The notes under the pieces were generated by a model, which saw only the letters and a program-made list of their open reading frames with translations, made no database searches and had not been told where the DNA came from. The position numbers and the translations under genes were made by a program. A stretch of 64,000 nucleotides of DNA, taken from assembly GCF_031583025.1 (NCBI RefSeq), contig NZ_CP134062.1:6173234-6237233 (forward strand), in the 5' to 3' direction. Of this stretch, positions 38,852 to 46,530 are shown piece after piece; position 1 is the first letter of the stretch; each line of letters starts with the position of its first letter. This DNA is from Mycobacterium sp. Z3061 (lineage in GTDB: Bacteria > Actinomycetota > Actinomycetes > Mycobacteriales > Mycobacteriaceae).

Positions 38852-40043
38852 ACACCACCGGCATCGACTCCAGACCGGACACGAAATTTGCCGGCCGCAA
38901 CGGCAGCGCGGACTCGTCGGCCAACCGCAGGTCAGGCAACCGCTGCAGCACCCTCGATGTCATCAACGACAACTCCAGACGCGCCAGCTGGTTACCCATA
39001 CAGAAGTGCGTGCCGAACCCAAAAGCCAGATGGCTGTTCGGGTTTCGCCGGATGTCGAACTTCTCCGGTTGATCGAACACCGACTCGTCGAAGTTCGCCG
39101 CCTCGAACAACAGCATGATCTTCTCTCCGGCGCTCAAAGACGTGCCATGAAAATCGGTGTCCGCGGTCAACGTCCGGCACATGTTCTTCACCGGTGACGT
39201 CCAGCGCAGCATCTCCTCGATGGCACCAGGTAGCAACCCAGGGTCGCCCACCAGATCGGAGAACTGGTCCTGGTTGCGCACCAGTTGCTCGGTCCCCCCG
39301 CTCAACGTGTGCCGGGTGGTCTCGTCACCGCCGATCAGGATCAGCAGGGTCTCCATGACGATCTCTTCGTCCGACATCCGCTGACCCTCGACCTCGGCGT
39401 TGATCAGGATCGAGTACAGGTCGTCAGTCGGCTCCGCACGGCGCTTGCCGATCAGGTCCATCGTGAACGCCGTATAACCGGCGAACGCCTCCATCACGGT
39501 CTGGAACTCCACCGAGGTCGGGTCGATGTGGGACGACAGCCCGCACACCAGATCGTCCGACCACTTCAGCAACATCCCCCGCTCGGACGGCAGCACGCCC
39601 AGCATGTCGCCGATCACCGCCATCGGCAGCGGCGCGGCGATGTCGCGCACAAAGTCGCACTCACCGCGCTCACACACCGCGTCGATCAAGGTGTCGCAAA
39701 GCTCCCCGATCGAGGCCTCTTTGTCCTTCACCCGCTTGCGCGTGAAGCCGGCGTTCACCAGCTTGCGGCGCACCAGATGCGAGGGGTCGTCCATGTCGAT
39801 CATGTAGGGCATACCGGGCTGATCGGGACGGATGCCCCCGGTGCTGGAGAACAACTCCGGGTTGCGCTCGGCATCCAGGATCGCCTGATACGTTGTCGCG
39901 CCTGCCAATCCGTTACGGTCGCGGAACACCGGCTGGTTCGCCCGCATCCAGCGGTACGCCTCCCGCGCCCCGACGCCGTCGGCATAGAAGTTGCCGTCCG
40001 CCAGATCGATGTTGAGGATCGTGTCCGGAATCGTTGACGTCAT
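38823..40043 (-). CDS. cyp142: Cytochrome P450 CYP142, steroid C26/27 monooxygenase
   Basis: 406-residue P450 that oxidises the terminal methyl of the cholesterol or cholestenone side chain to the alcohol and acid, a backup to CYP125 with opposite stereochemistry. Haem ligand Cys348 is in FGFGTHFCMG; the I-helix oxygen-activation segment is ILIGGDETTRH, and the K-helix ExxR is in IEEMLRW. The start MTSTIPDTIL gives a few more N-terminal residues than M. tuberculosis CYP142 (398 aa). Only 45 bp separate it from the divergent ADC-like gene, and I see no consensus KstR box there. Its acid product is the substrate of FadD19 encoded nearby. Confidence 0.95.
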   Translation of the reverse strand: MTSTIPDTILNIDLADGNFYADGVGAREAYRWMRANQPVFRDRNGLAGATTYQAILDAERNPELFSSTGGIRPDQPGMPYMIDMDDPSHLVRRKLVNAGFTRKRVKDKEASIGELCDTLIDAVCERGECDFVRDIAAPLPMAVIGDMLGVLPSERGMLLKWSDDLVCGLSSHIDPTSVEFQTVMEAFAGYTAFTMDLIGKRRAEPTDDLYSILINAEVEGQRMSDEEIVMETLLILIGGDETTRHTLSGGTEQLVRNQDQFSDLVGDPGLLPGAIEEMLRWTSPVKNMCRTLTADTDFHGTSLSAGEKIMLLFEAANFDESVFDQPEKFDIRRNPNSHLAFGFGTHFCMGNQLARLELSLMTSRVLQRLPDLRLADESALPLRPANFVSGLESMPVVFTPSAPVLG

Positions 40044-40088
40044 CTACAGCCTCCAGTTTTCTGCCTCGAGCCCATTACAGTAAGCCCC

Positions 40089-40799
40089 ATGCCTGTCTCG
40101 CAACACACCATCGCCGGAACCGTTCTCACCATGCCGGTCGTCATCCGTAAAGCCGACCAGCATTCCGCGATGTTCTCGGTCAAGGCCGACGCCGCCCAAC
40201 GGCTGATCGACTACAGCGGCCTCGAAGTCTTTCAATACCTGCCCGGCCGGGCGATTCTGGTGCAACTGCTGGTCCGCTACATCGACGGCGACCTCGGCAA
40301 GTACCACGAGTACGGCACCGCGTTTCTGGTCAACAAGCCCGGTACCCACGCAACAGGCATCCGCGCGATGGCCGACGCCGCCACCTTCATCCATCAGCTG
40401 CCGGTCGACCAGGAATTCACCCTCGAGGCCGGCCGCACCATCTGGGGCTACCCAAAGATCATGGCGGACTTCAACGTTCGCGAGGGCCACAAGTTCGCAT
40501 TCGACGTGAGCGCCGACGGTCACCTGATCGCCGGTATCGAGTTCAGCCCGGGCCTGCCGCACCCGGCGCCGAAGCCCCAGACGTTGACGACGTACTCCTG
40601 CCTGGACGGAGTGACCCGCGAGACCACCTCGACCATGCAGACCACCGGCGTGCGGACCCGGCTCGGCGGCGCCAAAATCCGCCTCGGCGACCACCCCTAC
40701 GCCAAGGAACTGGCGACCCTGGGACTGCCCAAGCGAGCACTGATGACGCAGTCGGTCACCAACGTAGAGATGTCGTTCGGCGACGCACGCGCCGTCTGA
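40089..40799 (+). CDS. Acetoacetate decarboxylase-family protein (Rv3519-like)
   Basis: 236 residues, the same length as Rv3519. The overall pattern (PVVIRKADQHSAMFSV, LVRYIDGDLGKYHEYGTAFLV, EAGRTIWGYPKIMADF) is that of the acetoacetate decarboxylase fold, where a conserved lysine forms a Schiff base; the GYPK motif supplies a plausible lysine near residue 125. The substrate is unknown; placement among sterol genes suggests a keto acid or aldol-type reaction on a steroid intermediate, which is inference. It diverges from cyp142 and converges on the LLM oxidoreductase gene. Confidence 0.8.
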   Translation: MPVSQHTIAGTVLTMPVVIRKADQHSAMFSVKADAAQRLIDYSGLEVFQYLPGRAILVQLLVRYIDGDLGKYHEYGTAFLVNKPGTHATGIRAMADAATFIHQLPVDQEFTLEAGRTIWGYPKIMADFNVREGHKFAFDVSADGHLIAGIEFSPGLPHPAPKPQTLTTYSCLDGVTRETTSTMQTTGVRTRLGGAKIRLGDHPYAKELATLGLPKRALMTQSVTNVEMSFGDARAV

Positions 40800-40815
40800 G
40801 ACCATCCGGCCAATC

Positions 40816-40829
40816 TAGAACGTGTTCTA
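40816..40829. promoter_or_regulatory. Perfect KstR-type palindrome at a convergent junction
   Basis: TAGAACGTGTTCTA is a perfect 14-bp palindrome matching TNNAACNNGTTNNA, the best KstR site in the window. It lies in the 51-bp gap between the 3' ends of the ADC-like gene (stop at 40799) and the LLM oxidoreductase gene (stop at 40851), so it is not in a promoter position for any annotated gene. Confidence 0.75.
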
Positions 40830-40850
40830 ACACCCTCGCAAGCACCGGCC

Positions 40851-41882
40851 TCAGGTCAGTGCCGCGAGGTCCCGTACCTGCTCAACGCTGCGGGCACCCA
40901 CAACCATCATGGTGACGCCGGACGCCTCCCAGGCCACGATCTGCTTACGCACGTAGTCCAAGTCGCCGACGATCATGGCGTCGTCGACCAACTCGTCCGG
41001 AATGACCTTGGCCGCCTCGTCCTTGCGGTTGGACCGGAACAACTTCGTCACCTCGTCGACCACCTCGGAGTAGCCCATGCGGCGGTAGACGTCGGCGTGG
41101 AAGTTGGTGTCCTCGGCGCCCATGCCGCCCATGTAGAGCGCCAAGTACGGCTTGACCGCCTCGAAAGTCCCGGCGCGGTCCTCGGTCACCACCACCTGCG
41201 CCGTCGCGCACACCTCGAAGTCCTCGCGGCTGCGGCGGGCACCGGGCCGGGCGAATCCCTCGTCCAACCATTCGTTGTAGGTGTCCGCCATTCGCGGCGA
41301 ATAGAAGATGGGCAACCAGCCGTCGCAGATCTCGGCCGCCAACGCCACGTTCTTCGGGCCTTCCGCACCCAGCATGATCGGGATGTCGGCGCGTAACGGG
41401 TGGGTGATCGGCTTCAACGCCTTACCCAAACCCGTTGTGCCCTCACCGGTCAGCGGTAACGGGTAGTGCGGTCCGTCGCTGGTCACCGGCTTCTCCCGGG
41501 CCCAGACCTGGCGCACGATGTCGATGTATTCACGGGTGCGGGCCAGCGGTTTGGGGAACCGGGCCCCGTACCAGCCTTCGACCACCTGCGGCCCGGACAC
41601 ACCCAGGCCGAGGATGTGCCGGCCGCCCGACAGATGGTCCAGCGTCAGCGCGGCCATCGCGCAGGCGGTAGGCGTGCGGGCGGAAAGCTGTACCACCGAG
41701 GTGCCCAGGCGCACCCGCTGCGTCTCCCGGCCCCACCAGGCCAGCGGCGTGTAGGCGTCCGAGCCCCACGCCTCGGCGGTGAACACGGCGTCGAATCCCG
41801 CTTCCTCGGCGGCCGCGACGAGCTCGGCGTGGTTCTCCGGCGGCTGAGCGCCCCAATACCCCAGTTGCAACCCGAGCTTCAT
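40851..41882 (-). CDS. LLM-class (probably F420-dependent) oxidoreductase, Rv3520c-like
   Basis: 343-residue luciferase-like TIM-barrel protein. The N-terminus MKLGLQLGYWG, the segment AEEAGFDAVFTAEAWGSDAYTPLAWW, LGTSVVQLSARTP and LGLGVSGPQVVEGWYG are typical of mycobacterial F420-dependent oxidoreductases. Family members use reduced F420 or flavin on varied substrates; the substrate here is unknown. It corresponds in position and length to Rv3520c (347 aa). It diverges from the Rv3521-like gene across a KstR box at 41930-41943, which lies 48 bp from its ATG, so sterol control is likely. Confidence 0.85.
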   Translation of the reverse strand: MKLGLQLGYWGAQPPENHAELVAAAEEAGFDAVFTAEAWGSDAYTPLAWWGRETQRVRLGTSVVQLSARTPTACAMAALTLDHLSGGRHILGLGVSGPQVVEGWYGARFPKPLARTREYIDIVRQVWAREKPVTSDGPHYPLPLTGEGTTGLGKALKPITHPLRADIPIMLGAEGPKNVALAAEICDGWLPIFYSPRMADTYNEWLDEGFARPGARRSREDFEVCATAQVVVTEDRAGTFEAVKPYLALYMGGMGAEDTNFHADVYRRMGYSEVVDEVTKLFRSNRKDEAAKVIPDELVDDAMIVGDLDYVRKQIVAWEASGVTMMVVGARSVEQVRDLAALT

Positions 41883-41929
41883 AGCGCGCCTCCCGAAGAC
41901 CTTCCAATGGACCTAGTTGAAACCATTCT

Positions 41930-41943
41930 TAGAACCTGTTCTA
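41930..41943. promoter_or_regulatory. KstR operator between the LLM gene and the Rv3521-like operon
   Basis: TAGAACCTGTTCTA fits TNNAACNNGTTNNA with near-perfect dyad symmetry. It is 9 bp upstream of the GTG of the Rv3521-like gene and 48 bp from the divergent LLM oxidoreductase start, placing both the five-gene ltp4-ltp3 unit and the LLM gene under KstR. Confidence 0.83.
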
Positions 41944-41952
41944 CTCGAATGC

Positions 41953-42945
41953 GTGACAGCCAGTTCAAGCGGCCCGGCCCTGATCGATCACCCTGAGCCG
42001 CCCCTCTCCGCACCGTTGACATTGGCCTTCGACTACACCCGTTCGGTCGGTCCCACGCTAGGCCAGTTTTTCACCGCACTGCGTGAGCGCCGCGTTCTGG
42101 GAGTACGCGGCTCCGATGGCCGGGTACATGTACCGCCGCCGGAATACGACCCGGTGACCTACGAACCGCTGGGCGAGATGGTACCGGTGGAAAGCGTCGG
42201 CACCGTGGTCTCCTGGACCTGGCAGCCCGCGCCGATCGGCGGCGAACCGCTGGACCGGCCGTTCGCGTGGGCGCTGATCAAGCTCGACGGCGCCGACACC
42301 CCGCTGATCCACGCGGTGGACGCCGGCTCCCCGGACGCCATCAAGACCGGTGACCGGGTGCACGTGCACTGGGCCGACGAGACCGTCGGCGCCATCACCG
42401 ACATCGCCTATTTCGCACTGGGTGACGAGGCCGAGGACGTTCCCGAGCCGCAGACCGGCCTGGACCCGGTCACCATGATCGTCACGCCCGTCTCGCTGAC
42501 GATTCAGCACACCGCGTCCCACGAGGAGAGCGCCTATCTGCGGGCGATCGCCGAAGGAAAACTGTTGGGCGCCAGGACAGGTGAGGCCGGGAAGGTGTAC
42601 TTCCCGCCGCACGGCGCCGACCCGGCCACCGGCCTGCCCACCACCGAATTCGTCGAACTGCCGGACAAGGGCACGGTGACGACGTTCGCGATCATCAACA
42701 TCCCGTTCCAGGGCCAGCGCATCAAGCCGCCCTATGTGGCGGCGTACGTGTTGCTCGATGGCGCCGATATTCCGTTCCTGCACTTGGTCGCCGACGTCGA
42801 CGCGCACGAAGTGCGCATGGGCATGCGTGTCGAGGCAGTCTGGAAGCCCCGCGAGGAGTGGGGATTCGGCATCGACAACATCGAATACTTCCGGCCTACC
42901 GGCGAACCGGACGCCGAGTACGACACCTACAAGCACCACCTGTAA
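41953..42945 (+). CDS. Tandem DUF35 OB-fold protein (Rv3521-like), probable Ltp partner
   Basis: 330 residues holding two DUF35-like halves: FFTALRERRVLGVRGSDG...VGTVVSWTW (about residues 35-95) and YLRAIAEGKLLGARTGEAG...KGTVTTFAI (about 200-255). DUF35 proteins pair with thiolase-like enzymes; ChsH2's DUF35 domain is needed by Ltp2. The four cysteines of the usual DUF35 rubredoxin-like zinc ribbon are absent here; Pro- and Tyr-rich segments replace them. GTG at 41953 is chosen because the KstR box ends 9 bp before it; an earlier ATG (41917) would run through the operator. It is first gene of a unit with ltp4 (15-nt gap), so it likely forms a complex with Ltp3/Ltp4. Confidence 0.85.
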   Translation: MTASSSGPALIDHPEPPLSAPLTLAFDYTRSVGPTLGQFFTALRERRVLGVRGSDGRVHVPPPEYDPVTYEPLGEMVPVESVGTVVSWTWQPAPIGGEPLDRPFAWALIKLDGADTPLIHAVDAGSPDAIKTGDRVHVHWADETVGAITDIAYFALGDEAEDVPEPQTGLDPVTMIVTPVSLTIQHTASHEESAYLRAIAEGKLLGARTGEAGKVYFPPHGADPATGLPTTEFVELPDKGTVTTFAIINIPFQGQRIKPPYVAAYVLLDGADIPFLHLVADVDAHEVRMGMRVEAVWKPREEWGFGIDNIEYFRPTGEPDAEYDTYKHHL

Positions 42946-42960
42946 AGGGCACAGCTACAC

Positions 42961-44022
42961 ATGAGTGATCGCAATGTCGCGGTGGTCGGCTTCGCCCACG
43001 CGCCGCATGTCCGCCGCACCGACGGCACCACCAACGGCGTCGAGATGTTGATGCCGTGCTTCGCGCAGCTGTATCAGGATCTCGGCATCAACAAGTCCGA
43101 CATCGGCTTCTGGTGCTCAGGATCGTCGGACTATCTTGCCGGACGGGCGTTTTCGTTCATCTCGGCGATCGACTCGATCGGCGCCGTACCGCCGATCAAC
43201 GAGTCGCACGTCGAGATGGACGCCGCCTGGGCACTGTACGAGGCCTATATCAAGATCCTCACCGGCGAGGTCGAGACGGCGCTGGTATACGGCTTCGGCA
43301 AGTCCTCGGCGGGCATTCTGCGCCAGATCCTGACGCGGCAGACCGACCCTTACACCGTTGCGCCGCTGTGGCCCGACTCGGTGTCGATGGCGGGGTTGCA
43401 GGCGCGCATCGGCCTGGACTCCGGTAAATGGACGCCCGAACAGATGGCCCAGGTCGCGCTGGACTCGTTCGCGCAGTCCGAGCGCAACGATTCCGAGAAG
43501 CCGGCGAAGAGCATCGACGAACTGCTGTCCCGGCCGTTCTTCAACGATCCACTGCGCCGTCACGACATCGCACCGATCACCGACGGCGCCGCGGCCATCG
43601 TGCTGGCGGCCGGGGACAAAGCCCGGGAGCTGCGCGAAAACCCGGCCTGGATAACGGGAATCGAGCACCGCATCGAAACCCCCGTGCTCGGCGCCCGCGA
43701 CCTCACCGCCTCGCCGTCCACCGCGGTGTCGGCGAAAGCCGCCACAAACGGCGACGCCGCCGTGGACGTCGCGGAAATCCACGCGCCGTTCACCCACCAG
43801 CACCTGATCCTCGCCGAGGCCATCGGCTTGACCGACAAGACGAAGGTCAACCCGTCCGGCGGCGCGCTGGCGGCCAACCCGATGTTCGTTGCCGGACTGG
43901 AACGCATCGGCCTGGCGGCACAACATATCTGGAAGGGATCGGCACAGCGGGTCCTCGCGCACGCCACCAGTGGCCCAGCGCTGCAACAGAATCTGGTCGC
44001 GGTCATGGAAGGACAGAACTGA
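42961..44022 (+). CDS. ltp4: Thiolase-superfamily lipid transfer protein/aldolase Ltp4
   Basis: 353-residue SCP-x/thiolase-like protein corresponding to Rv3522. Family features: VAVVGFAHAPHVRRTDG at the N-terminus, ITDGAAAIVLAAGDKA mid-protein, and NPSGGALAANPMFVAGLERI near the C-terminus. The thiolase nucleophile region reads INESHVEMDAAWAL with no cysteine, so it should not be a classical thiolase. In Rhodococcus ltp3 and ltp4 are aldol-lyase genes for C24-branched sterol side chains, and the related Ltp2 is a retro-aldolase. It sits between the tandem DUF35 gene and ltp3, sharing one base with the latter (TGATG). Confidence 0.9.
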   Translation: MSDRNVAVVGFAHAPHVRRTDGTTNGVEMLMPCFAQLYQDLGINKSDIGFWCSGSSDYLAGRAFSFISAIDSIGAVPPINESHVEMDAAWALYEAYIKILTGEVETALVYGFGKSSAGILRQILTRQTDPYTVAPLWPDSVSMAGLQARIGLDSGKWTPEQMAQVALDSFAQSERNDSEKPAKSIDELLSRPFFNDPLRRHDIAPITDGAAAIVLAAGDKARELRENPAWITGIEHRIETPVLGARDLTASPSTAVSAKAATNGDAAVDVAEIHAPFTHQHLILAEAIGLTDKTKVNPSGGALAANPMFVAGLERIGLAAQHIWKGSAQRVLAHATSGPALQQNLVAVMEGQN

Positions 44023-45215
44023 TGGCCGGCGCAGGAGCGCACCTTGCCGCGGTACTCGGCACCGGGCAGACGAAGTATGTCGCGAAGCGCAAAGACGTTT
44101 CGATGAACGGCATGGTCCGCGAGGCCATCGACCGGGCACTGGAAGATTCCGGTTGCACCTTCGACGACATCGACGCCGTCGTCGTCGGCAAGGCGCCCGA
44201 CTTCTTCGAGGGCGTCATGATGCCGGAGCTGTTCATGGCCGACGCCATGGGCGCGACCGGCAAGCCACTGATCAGGGTGCACACCGCGGGTTCGGTGGGC
44301 GGCTCCACCGGCGTGGTGGCGGCCAGCCTGGTGCAGTCCGGCAAGTACCGCCGGGTGCTGGCGATGGCGTGGGAGAAGCAGTCGGAATCCAATGCCATGT
44401 GGGCACTTTCGATCCCCATCCCGTTCATCAAGCCCGTGGGTGCGGGCGCCGGTGGGTATTTCGCCCCGCACGTCCGGTCCTACATCCGCCGCTCCGGAGC
44501 ACCACTCAACATCGGTGCCATGGTCGCGGTCAAGGACCGGCTCAACGGGGTCCGCAACCCGCTGGCCCACCTGCACCAGCCCGACATCACCCTGGAAAAG
44601 GTGATGGAGTCGCCGATGCTGTGGGACCCGATCCGCTACGACGAGACCTGCCCGTCCTCCGATGGTGCCGCCGCCGTCGTCATCGGCGACGAGGAAACGG
44701 CCGACGCCAAGGTGGCCGAGGGCCGCCCCGTCGCGTGGATCCACGCCACCGCGCTGCGCACCGAGCCGCTGCAGTTCTCCGGCCGTGACCAGGTCAGCCC
44801 GCAGGCCAGTCGTGACGCGGCCGCCGCTCTGTGGAAGGCGGCCGGTATCACCAGTCCCATCGACGAGATCGACGCCGCGGAGATTTACGTACCGTTCTCC
44901 TGGTTCGAGCCGATGTGGTTGGAAAGTCTCGGTTTTGCACCCGAAGGCGAGGGCTGGAAACTCACCGAGGCCGGCGAGACGGCGATCGGCGGGCGGATCC
45001 CGGTCAACCCGTCGGGCGGCGTGCTGTCCTCCAACCCGATCGGCGCCTCCGGACTGATCCGCTTCGCTGAAGCCGCCATCCAGGTGATGGGCAAGGGCGG
45101 CGACCATCAGGTGCCAAACGCCCGAAAAGCATTGGGCCACGCGTACGGCGGTGGTTCGCAGTATTACTCGATGTGGGTAGTCGGCAGCGACAAGCCGGGG
45201 GAAACCGCGAAATGA
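44022..45215 (+). CDS. ltp3: Thiolase-superfamily lipid transfer protein/aldolase Ltp3
   Basis: 397 residues, close to M. tuberculosis Ltp3 (Rv3523, 394 aa). Thiolase-like landmarks are AVLGTGQTKYVAKRKDVSM, SSDGAAAVVIGDEETA, and the C-terminal NPSGGVLSSNPIGASGLIRFAEA with GHAYGGGSQY. At the position of the thiolase active cysteine the sequence is VHTAGSVGGS, Ala replacing Cys, in line with aldolase rather than thiolase chemistry. ATG at 44022 overlaps the ltp4 stop; the long open frame further upstream is the shadow of ltp4. The stop overlaps the next gene in an ATGA junction. Probably acts with Ltp4 and the DUF35 protein on C24-branched side chains. Confidence 0.92.
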   Translation: MAGAGAHLAAVLGTGQTKYVAKRKDVSMNGMVREAIDRALEDSGCTFDDIDAVVVGKAPDFFEGVMMPELFMADAMGATGKPLIRVHTAGSVGGSTGVVAASLVQSGKYRRVLAMAWEKQSESNAMWALSIPIPFIKPVGAGAGGYFAPHVRSYIRRSGAPLNIGAMVAVKDRLNGVRNPLAHLHQPDITLEKVMESPMLWDPIRYDETCPSSDGAAAVVIGDEETADAKVAEGRPVAWIHATALRTEPLQFSGRDQVSPQASRDAAAALWKAAGITSPIDEIDAAEIYVPFSWFEPMWLESLGFAPEGEGWKLTEAGETAIGGRIPVNPSGGVLSSNPIGASGLIRFAEAAIQVMGKGGDHQVPNARKALGHAYGGGSQYYSMWVVGSDKPGETAK

Positions 45216-46093
45216 AGTACACGCTCAGCATCGCGTTCAGCCCGATCGACCAGCTGACCGAACTCGCCAAGACCGCGGAGGAAGTCGGGTTCGACTCCAT
45301 CGCCCTACCGGATTCGATCTTCTACTTCGAGCAGCAGTCCGTCGACTATCCCTACACCGCCGACGGGAAGCGGATGTTCGACGAGCACTCCCCCTGGGTC
45401 GATCCGCTGATCCTGGCGGGCACGTTGGGTGCCGTCACCTCCAAGCTGCGCTTCTACACCAACGTGCTGAAGCTGGGTTCGCGCAACCCGCTGCTGCTGG
45501 CCCGCCAGGTCGGCTCGGTGGCCAACCTGACCAACAACCGTTTCGGCTTCGGCGTGGGAATCGGCTGGGCGCCGGAGGAATTCGAGTGGTGCGGGGTGCC
45601 GTACGCCCGTCGCGGCAAGCGCGTCGACGAGATGATCGAAGTGATCAAGCTGGTGTTGGCCGGCGGGATGGTCGAATTCCATGGCGAGTTCTACGATTTC
45701 GACCGCCTGCAGATGAGCCCCGCCCCCAGCGAGCCGGTGCCGTTCTACGTCGGCGGCCACACCGACGTCGCCCTCAAGCGCGCCGCCCGGGTCAGCGACG
45801 GCTGGACCAGCGCGATGATGACCCACGCGGAACTGGACGAGACCATCAAGAAGCTCAAGACACTGCTCGCCGAAAACGGCCGCGCGGACGATCCTTTCGA
45901 ATACCAGGCCGTCTGCATGGACAAGTTCGGCGTTGACGGCCATCGGGAGCTGGCCGAGATCGGGGTGACCGACTACATCACGATTCCGTGGGTGTTCGAC
46001 GGGCTGGCGTTCGACGCGCCGCTGGACAAGAAGCAGGACTCGATGAAGCGCTTCGCCGACACCTATATCCACTCCGGCTGGCAGGACAAGTGA
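45212..46093 (+). CDS. LLM-class oxidoreductase in the ltp operon
   Basis: 293 residues with the luciferase-like fold: SIAFSPIDQLTELAKTAEEVGFDSIALPDSIFY, RFYTNVLKLGSRNPLLLARQVGSVANLTNNRFGFGVGIGWAPEEFEW and PFYVGGHTDVALKRAARVSDGW, the pattern of TIGR03619-type F420-dependent enzymes. ATG at 45212 overlaps the ltp3 stop (ATGA), and its own stop overlaps the next gene, so it is translationally coupled within the KstR-controlled unit. In M. tuberculosis the place after ltp3 is taken by Rv3524, a different membrane protein, as I recall. The substrate is unknown; a sterol side-chain or ring redox step is inferred from context. Confidence 0.85.
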   Translation: MKYTLSIAFSPIDQLTELAKTAEEVGFDSIALPDSIFYFEQQSVDYPYTADGKRMFDEHSPWVDPLILAGTLGAVTSKLRFYTNVLKLGSRNPLLLARQVGSVANLTNNRFGFGVGIGWAPEEFEWCGVPYARRGKRVDEMIEVIKLVLAGGMVEFHGEFYDFDRLQMSPAPSEPVPFYVGGHTDVALKRAARVSDGWTSAMMTHAELDETIKKLKTLLAENGRADDPFEYQAVCMDKFGVDGHRELAEIGVTDYITIPWVFDGLAFDAPLDKKQDSMKRFADTYIHSGWQDK

Positions 46094-46494
46094 CCAACCC
46101 GGCGCACGAGGCCGGCCGACGCTCCCGCGAGGCGGTGGCCGCCCGCGACAAGGACGCGTGGCTGGCCGTCTTCGCCGACGACGCCATCGTCGAAGATCCC
46201 ATCGGCCCATCGGCTTTCGACCCTGCGGGCCGGGGGCACCGCGGCCTTGAAGCGATATCCGCGTTCTGGGACAAGGCCATCGCGCCCACCACGAAGATCG
46301 AGTTCTTCTTCCGCGACACCTACCAGTGCGGCAACGAGGAAGCCAACGTCGGGCACATTCTGATCACCACCGGCGAGTACCAGACCACGGCCGAAGGCGT
46401 TTTCACCTACAAGGCCAACGACGACGGCCAGATGGTGGCACTGCGCGCGTACTGGGAGATGGACCGCGCCGTCGCCAGCGTGCAGAAAATATAG
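46090..46494 (+). CDS. Ketosteroid-isomerase-like NTF2-fold protein
   Basis: 134-residue small alpha+beta-barrel protein. FADDAIVEDPIG (28-39) closely resembles the catalytic strand of bacterial Delta5-3-ketosteroid isomerase (YADDATVEDPFG in Pseudomonas putida), keeping the base Asp (D36, equivalent to Asp40), and LRAYWEMD near the C-terminus matches the KSI tail. By ungapped alignment by eye, the oxyanion residues Tyr16 and Asp103 would be Ser12 and a Phe, so activity may differ. GTG at 46090 overlaps the upstream stop by 4 nt and is chosen for that coupling and for family length. As last gene of the ltp unit it may isomerise, hydrate or bind a steroid; SnoaL-like alternatives cannot be excluded. 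Confidence 0.75.
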   Translation: MTNPAHEAGRRSREAVAARDKDAWLAVFADDAIVEDPIGPSAFDPAGRGHRGLEAISAFWDKAIAPTTKIEFFFRDTYQCGNEEANVGHILITTGEYQTTAEGVFTYKANDDGQMVALRAYWEMDRAVASVQKI

Positions 46495-46517
46495 ATTATT
46501 TTTATTCTGGGCGCGCC

Positions 46518-46523
46518 TAGAAT
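46518..46523 (+). promoter_or_regulatory. Possible -10 hexamer TAGAAT of the 46531 gene
   Basis: TAGAAT lies 7 nt before the ATG at 46531 in a locally AT-rich gap (46485-46523). This spacing is what leaderless mycobacterial transcripts show. No ribosome-binding site is seen before that ATG. Confidence 0.35.
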
Positions 46524-46530
46524 TCGCGGC

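Noticed and set aside
40044-40088. KstR box between cyp142 and the ADC-like gene
   Set aside because: No AAC-N2-GTT core is present in this 45-bp gap.
43428-44021. Long upstream open frame joined to ltp3
   Set aside because: It is the shadow of ltp4; the ltp3 ATG at 44022 overlaps the ltp4 stop.
43560-45140. Minus-strand frame of 526 codons opposite ltp4/ltp3, and similar ones at 39285-40037 and 55384-56406
   Set aside because: They are antisense to well-supported genes, their composition is His/Arg/Gly/Val-rich, and no ribosome-binding site or family match is seen.
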